Source of the DNA: Patescibacteria group bacterium
Lineage (GTDB): Bacteria > Patescibacteriota > Microgenomatia > UBA10105 > UBA927
Direction of reading: 5' to 3'
Assembly: GCA_003545435.1 (NCBI GenBank)
Contig: DPYI01000047.1
Location: forward strand, 6,476-14,766
Length of the DNA: 8,291 nt
Positions within the stretch are counted from its first letter, which is position 1. Each line of letters begins with the position of its first letter. Below the pieces are notes generated by a model. That model worked only from the letters and a program-made list of their open reading frames with translations. It ran no database searches and was not told where the DNA came from. Positions 4,951 through 8,291 of the stretch are shown here, in pieces. Position numbers and translations under genes: made by a program.

Positions 4951-7374
4951 ATGGATCTTACCGGTATTCGTCAAACAGTATTCTTAGATCGGTATGCCTT
5001 AAAAGATAAGGAAGGGAAGCCGATTGAAACAGAGCCGGAACAGATGTGGCGCAGGATTGCCCATGCAGTGGCACACACGGAAAAGAAGAATAAACAGGAT
5101 GTTTGGGAAGAGAAATTTTATCAGGCAATGGAAGATTTTGTCTTTGTCCCCGGAGGGAGAATTTTGTCCGGCGCGGGGACCGGATATAAAGTGACGTTTT
5201 ATAACTGTTTCGTCATTCCCAGCCCAAAAGATTCGAGAGGCGGAATATTAGATACGTTAGGAAATATGGTGGAGATTATGGCCAGAGGCGGAGGAGTTGG
5301 TATCAATCTCTCGTCACTTCGTCCCCGCGGATCGCGCGTGAAGAAAGTGAACGGATTTTCCTCAGGCCCTATCAATTGGGCAGAACTTTTTTCTGTGGCC
5401 ACCAAAGATATTATTCAGCAGGGGGGTACCCGAAGGGGCGCTCTCATGCTCATGCTTTGGGACTGGCATCCGGATATCGAAGAGTTTATAACTGTGAAAC
5501 AGGATTTGCAGAAAATAAACGGTGCAAACTTATCCGTGTGCGTTTCTGATGCATTTATGGAGGCGGTAAAAACGGATTCGGACTGGGATTTGTGTTTTCC
5601 TGATAAAGATGATCCCGAGTATGACACGAAATGGGATGGATATTTACCAAACTGGAAAAAATTAGGGAAAAAGGTCATCGTGTACAAAACTGTAAAAGCA
5701 AGAGAGATTTGGGATCTGATTGCACAATCTGCATGGAGCAGTGCCGAACCCGGAGTCGTTTTTCTGGAACGGTATAATAAACAGTTTAATAATTCCTATT
5801 ATGAATTTGTCAATTGTGTCAATCCATGCGGTGAAGAGGGACTTCCGTATTGGGGCGTGTGTAATCTTTGCTCCATCAATTTAGCAGCGCTTGTCAAGGA
5901 AAACGGAGAAATGGATTATGAGCGGTTAAAGGAAGTGGTGCGGGTCGGCGTCCGGTTTCAGGATGATGTTGTGGATGCGGATGTCTATATTTTCAAAGAA
6001 ATAAAAAAAGTGCAATTGCAGGGAGAACGAAGGATCGGACTTGGCACGATGGGGTTGGGGGATGCGCTTATTAAAATGAAAATCCGTTACGGATCACCGG
6101 AGAGTCTGGATGTGATTGAAAAAATCTATACAACCATCCGGGATGCGGCGTATGAATCCTCTATCAATAACGCAAAAGAGAAGGGAGCTTTCCCAAAGTT
6201 TGATGCAAAAAAATATGTGGACGGGTATTTTGTGCGTCAACTCCCTGATGAAACAAAGAAGAAATTAAAAAAATACGGGATACGCAATTCATTGCTTCTG
6301 CAGCAAGCGCCTACCGGGTCGACATCTCTCCTTGCAGGAGTCTCTTCGGGAATTGAACCGGTCTATGAGTTTGAATTCATACGAAGAGACAGACTTGGGG
6401 AGCACACGATTCGTCATCATCTATTTGACCAATGGCATGAATCATTTACAAAAGAACATGGGGTTGAGCCTACTAAAGATGATCGCCCGCCGTATTTTGT
6501 TTCCGCAAACGACTTAACTCCGGAAGACCATGTAGCAGTTCAGGCGGCAATCCAGAAATATGTGGATGCATCTATCAGTAAAACAGTCAATGCTCCGGCA
6601 ACCCATACAGTTGAGGATGTGAAAAAGCTCTATACCCTTGCGTATGATTTAGGATGTAAAGGGATTGCATATATGCGGGAAGGGAGTAGAGAAGGAGTAT
6701 TGACCCGCAAGGAAACAGCCCCTTCTATTATGAATGCAGAAGAAAAAGCGGCAGCATCAGTTCTCCCTGAAGTTAAGCCGCGGTCTATGGTTTTACAGGG
6801 ATCTACATATGAAACGGAAACGCCGGTCGGGAAAGCGTACATCACGATAAACACAAACGGCGGAAATCAACCGGCGGAATTGTTTATCAATGTAGGAAAA
6901 GCAGGAAGTGACGTGACAGCCATGGCAGAAGGGTTGGGAAAGCTTATCTCCCTTACACTTCGGATGTCTTCTCCAATCCCCCCAATAGAACGGGCACAAA
7001 AAATTGCCAGTATGCTCATCGGTATAGGCGGGGCAAGAAGCCTGGGGTTTGGCGTAAACCGCATCCGGAGTCTGCCTGACGCCGTGGCAAAAGTGATAGA
7101 TAAACATTTTGGATTTTTCCAAAAACACCGATTAGATGAAGTATCCCAGCCGGCAGAACGGGTACCCAAAAACGGAAACGGCATGGGCGAGGAAAACACG
7201 GATGTTGCCAAGCTCCTGGAAAAAATTGAAGCATCCTCAAAAAAACCGCTGGGTTTAGAAGAATCAAACAGCCGCATGGTAACAGTGGATCTCTGTCCCC
7301 GTTGCGGTGAGGGAAGCTTGGTTTTTGAAGAAGCGTGTAAAAAATGCTACAGCTGTGGCTACTCTGAGTGCTAA
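4951..7374 (+). CDS. nrdJ: Adenosylcobalamin-dependent (class II) ribonucleoside-diphosphate reductase
   Basis: An 807-residue cytosolic reductase that converts ribonucleotides to deoxyribonucleotides using a thiyl radical generated from adenosylcobalamin. Visible are Cys86 in YNCFVIP (first redox cysteine), the active-site triad Asn291-Cys293-Glu295 in NPCGEE with radical Cys293, and Cys304 (second redox cysteine, at the same +11 offset as Thermotoga Cys333). PTGSTSLLAGVSSGIEP (454-470) is the phosphate-binding loop region. A TSCPD domain spans about 615-715 (ARSLGFGVNRIRSLPDA near 695-711). A C-terminal Cys cluster, Cys782/785 and 796/799/802/807 ending CGYSEC, is the zinc-ribbon/redox tail typical of NrdJ. 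There is no N-terminal ATP-cone. Oddity: CNLCSIN has Cys307 where Gly is usual. The first ATG is used; there is no Shine-Dalgarno. NrdR precedes it and the cofactor-making adenosyltransferase follows, so no NrdB partner is needed. Confidence 0.97.
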   Translation: MDLTGIRQTVFLDRYALKDKEGKPIETEPEQMWRRIAHAVAHTEKKNKQDVWEEKFYQAMEDFVFVPGGRILSGAGTGYKVTFYNCFVIPSPKDSRGGILDTLGNMVEIMARGGGVGINLSSLRPRGSRVKKVNGFSSGPINWAELFSVATKDIIQQGGTRRGALMLMLWDWHPDIEEFITVKQDLQKINGANLSVCVSDAFMEAVKTDSDWDLCFPDKDDPEYDTKWDGYLPNWKKLGKKVIVYKTVKAREIWDLIAQSAWSSAEPGVVFLERYNKQFNNSYYEFVNCVNPCGEEGLPYWGVCNLCSINLAALVKENGEMDYERLKEVVRVGVRFQDDVVDADVYIFKEIKKVQLQGERRIGLGTMGLGDALIKMKIRYGSPESLDVIEKIYTTIRDAAYESSINNAKEKGAFPKFDAKKYVDGYFVRQLPDETKKKLKKYGIRNSLLLQQAPTGSTSLLAGVSSGIEPVYEFEFIRRDRLGEHTIRHHLFDQWHESFTKEHGVEPTKDDRPPYFVSANDLTPEDHVAVQAAIQKYVDASISKTVNAPATHTVEDVKKLYTLAYDLGCKGIAYMREGSREGVLTRKETAPSIMNAEEKAAASVLPEVKPRSMVLQGSTYETETPVGKAYITINTNGGNQPAELFINVGKAGSDVTAMAEGLGKLISLTLRMSSPIPPIERAQKIASMLIGIGGARSLGFGVNRIRSLPDAVAKVIDKHFGFFQKHRLDEVSQPAERVPKNGNGMGEENTDVAKLLEKIEASSKKPLGLEESNSRMVTVDLCPRCGEGSLVFEEACKKCYSCGYSEC

Positions 7375-7396
7375 CACACTCGAAATTTTCAAATTC

Positions 7397-7488
7397 CAAT
7401 TTTAAATTTTCAAAAAAATATAAATTTGAAAAATCTCAAACATTTTCGGCCCTAAGGCCGACTATTGAAAATTGAAAATTTTAAATTG
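7397..7488. repeat. AT-rich inverted repeat with GC hairpin between nrdJ and the adenosyltransferase
   Basis: CAATTTTAAATTTTCAA (7397-7413) mirrors TTGAAAATTTTAAATTG (7472-7488) with 16 of 17 matches. Between them sits a perfect TCGGCC-ctaa-GGCCGA hairpin (7446-7461). The 126-bp gap also opens with CGAAATTTTC, echoing the CGAAA units upstream of nrdJ. It is non-coding as far as can be seen. The reading frame of the next gene runs through its right arm, giving a spurious upstream TTG start (7465). Confidence 0.7.
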
Positions 7489-7500
7489 AAAATTGTGCAT

Positions 7501-8073
7501 ATGTCAATCTATACCCGTACCGGTGATTTTGGAGAAACGTCATTGTTTGGAGGGAAGCGTGTACCGAAATATGATGATGTAGTTGGTCTGTATGGATTGA
7601 TTGATGAATTGAACAGTTTTATCGGGTTGATTGTCAGCGTGATAACAGTTATGGAAGTGCAGGAATTCTTACAAAAAATCCAAAAAGACCTTTTTGTCCT
7701 CAGCTCTTTTTTTGCAGGAGCAACCGTTGATTTTTACCATATCGAGAAAAGAGTAAAAGAGATGGAAGCCCGCATTGATCAGATGGATGAAAAACTCACT
7801 CCGCTTCATCAGTTTATCCTCCCTGGAGGTACGATGCTTGCTTCTTTTATCCACATCACCAGAAGTATGGCTCGCAGGGTTGAGCGTAAAGCAGTGTATG
7901 TTCTCAAACATGTGCCGGATTGTCCGAAATTAGATACGAGTAAAACAGACATAATTCTCAAATATCTCAACCGTCTTTCAGATTTTTTCTTTATTCTTGC
8001 CAGGTTTGTGAACAAACAGGAAAACGCTATTGAAACAGTATGGGATGGGAAAAAGGTAACACGAAACATGTAG
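7501..8073 (+). CDS. pduO: Cob(I)alamin adenosyltransferase, PduO type
   Basis: A 190-residue enzyme that transfers the adenosyl group of ATP to cob(I)alamin, giving adenosylcobalamin, the NrdJ cofactor. The family signature starts at once: TRTGDFGETSLFGG (5-18), then YGLIDELN (31-38). FILPGG is at 105-110. The arginine motif RSMARRVER (121-129) aligns its Arg121, Arg125, Arg126 and Glu128 with human MMAB Arg186, Arg190, Arg191 and Glu193. YLNRLSDFFFILAR (155-168) completes the active site with Asn157. ATG 7501 is chosen because the TRTGD motif normally begins a few residues from the N terminus. The in-frame TTG at 7465 would add 12 residues encoded by an AT-rich repeat. No Shine-Dalgarno was seen. 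Its place directly after nrdJ argues for a dedicated cofactor supply. Length and motifs are normal for a stand-alone PduO-type enzyme. The symbol denotes the family, not propanediol use. Confidence 0.95.
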   Translation: MSIYTRTGDFGETSLFGGKRVPKYDDVVGLYGLIDELNSFIGLIVSVITVMEVQEFLQKIQKDLFVLSSFFAGATVDFYHIEKRVKEMEARIDQMDEKLTPLHQFILPGGTMLASFIHITRSMARRVERKAVYVLKHVPDCPKLDTSKTDIILKYLNRLSDFFFILARFVNKQENAIETVWDGKKVTRNM

Positions 8074-8111
8074 CTATGAGGTATGGATGAAGTGTGTTGG
8101 GAATGGCATAT

Positions 8112-8137
8112 TTGAAAAAAATCGTATACTATATAGT
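8112..8137 (+). promoter_or_regulatory. Possible promoter driving the riboswitch leader
   Basis: TTGAAA (8112-8117) and TATAGT (8132-8137) or TATACT (8125-8130) lie just before the riboswitch. The spacers (14 or 7 bp) are shorter than ideal, so this is weak. The AT-rich CTATATAG palindrome and the position 17 or more bases upstream of the aptamer are the main support. Confidence 0.3.
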
Positions 8138-8153
8138 TTGATTAACAAACAAA

Positions 8154-8291
8154 CGTAAAGCGAAGAGGAACACTGTGTAAATCAGTGGCTGTGCCGCAAC
8201 TGTGAGTCCCTCCTTCGTCAAGTACCGTATGGTACCTGACTTCGGCGGGCGAAGCCAGGAACTCTTTTTTACGGAAAAATCCCGAGCAGGA
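8154..8291 (+). ncRNA. Cobalamin (B12) riboswitch, expression platform cut by window edge
   Basis: This matches the adenosylcobalamin/cobalamin riboswitch aptamer. The closing stem P1 is CGTAAA (8154-8159) with TTTACG (8268-8273). The conserved AGAGGAA, the hairpin CACTG...CAGTG (8171-8187), the B12-box-like GCCGCAACTGTGAGTCC (8193-8209), a peripheral hairpin GTCAaGTACC-gtat-GGTACcTGAC (8217-8240, 9 of 10 paired), and the invariant GAAGCCAGGA (8251-8260) follow in the usual order. Binding of cobalamin normally lowers expression of the downstream gene. That gene lies off the right edge; B12 transport or a B12-independent enzyme are common targets. A T6 run (8265-8270) sits inside the 3' side of P1. 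The final AGCAGGA may be part of the regulatory hairpin or a ribosome site. Confidence 0.92.

Noticed and set aside
6793..7399. Several overlapping - strand frames over the nrdJ C terminus
   Set aside because: They are mutually overlapping, opposite conserved TSCPD and Cys-tail coding sequence, and show no domain.
7446..7461. TCGGCC-ctaa-GGCCGA hairpin as the nrdJ terminator
   Set aside because: No T-run follows it on either strand; it is better explained as part of the AT-rich repeat.

Overview
The window looks like a piece of a chromosome from a host-dependent Patescibacteria/CPR bacterium, probably near Microgenomates. This is inferred from several things. One secreted protein has a DUF5667-like domain common in that radiation. 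Genes are compact with small gaps. Most starts lack a Shine-Dalgarno sequence. Palindromic intergenic repeats are abundant. Nucleotide metabolism appears to rely on salvage. TGA is used as a stop (3396-3398), so the genetic code is standard and not the TGA=Gly code of Gracilibacteria/Absconditabacteria. No phage, transposase, CRISPR, tRNA or rRNA was seen.

Layout. Positions 1-1488 hold a 5'-truncated glmS (amino-sugar synthesis) on the + strand. A convergent COG2236-type phosphoribosyltransferase lies on the - strand (1601-2179), and two nested hairpins separate the two genes. A compact divergent promoter (about 2182-2234) with a palindromic shared -35 region fires left into the phosphoribosyltransferase and right into a two-gene unit: a cytidylate-kinase-like P-loop protein (2235-2849) and an HD-domain phosphohydrolase (2853-3398). 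A dispersed palindromic repeat follows, then a secreted DUF5667-like protein (3544-4149) and a putative terminator.

The right half is a deoxyribonucleotide/cobalamin block. It holds nrdR (4363-4809, with a good promoter and two candidate NrdR half-sites 32 bp apart), nrdJ (4951-7374, adenosylcobalamin-dependent class II ribonucleotide reductase), a PduO-type cob(I)alamin adenosyltransferase (7501-8073), and a cobalamin riboswitch (8154 to the right edge) that controls a gene outside the window.

How they fit together (inference): the phosphoribosyltransferase and the CMP-kinase-like protein would feed salvaged bases and nucleotides into the pool. NrdJ reduces ribonucleotides using adenosylcobalamin. 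PduO makes that cofactor from scavenged cobalamin. NrdR senses ATP/dATP and represses the reductase genes. The riboswitch tunes a neighbouring B12-related gene. No cobalamin biosynthesis gene is visible here, so this looks like a scavenge-and-activate strategy.
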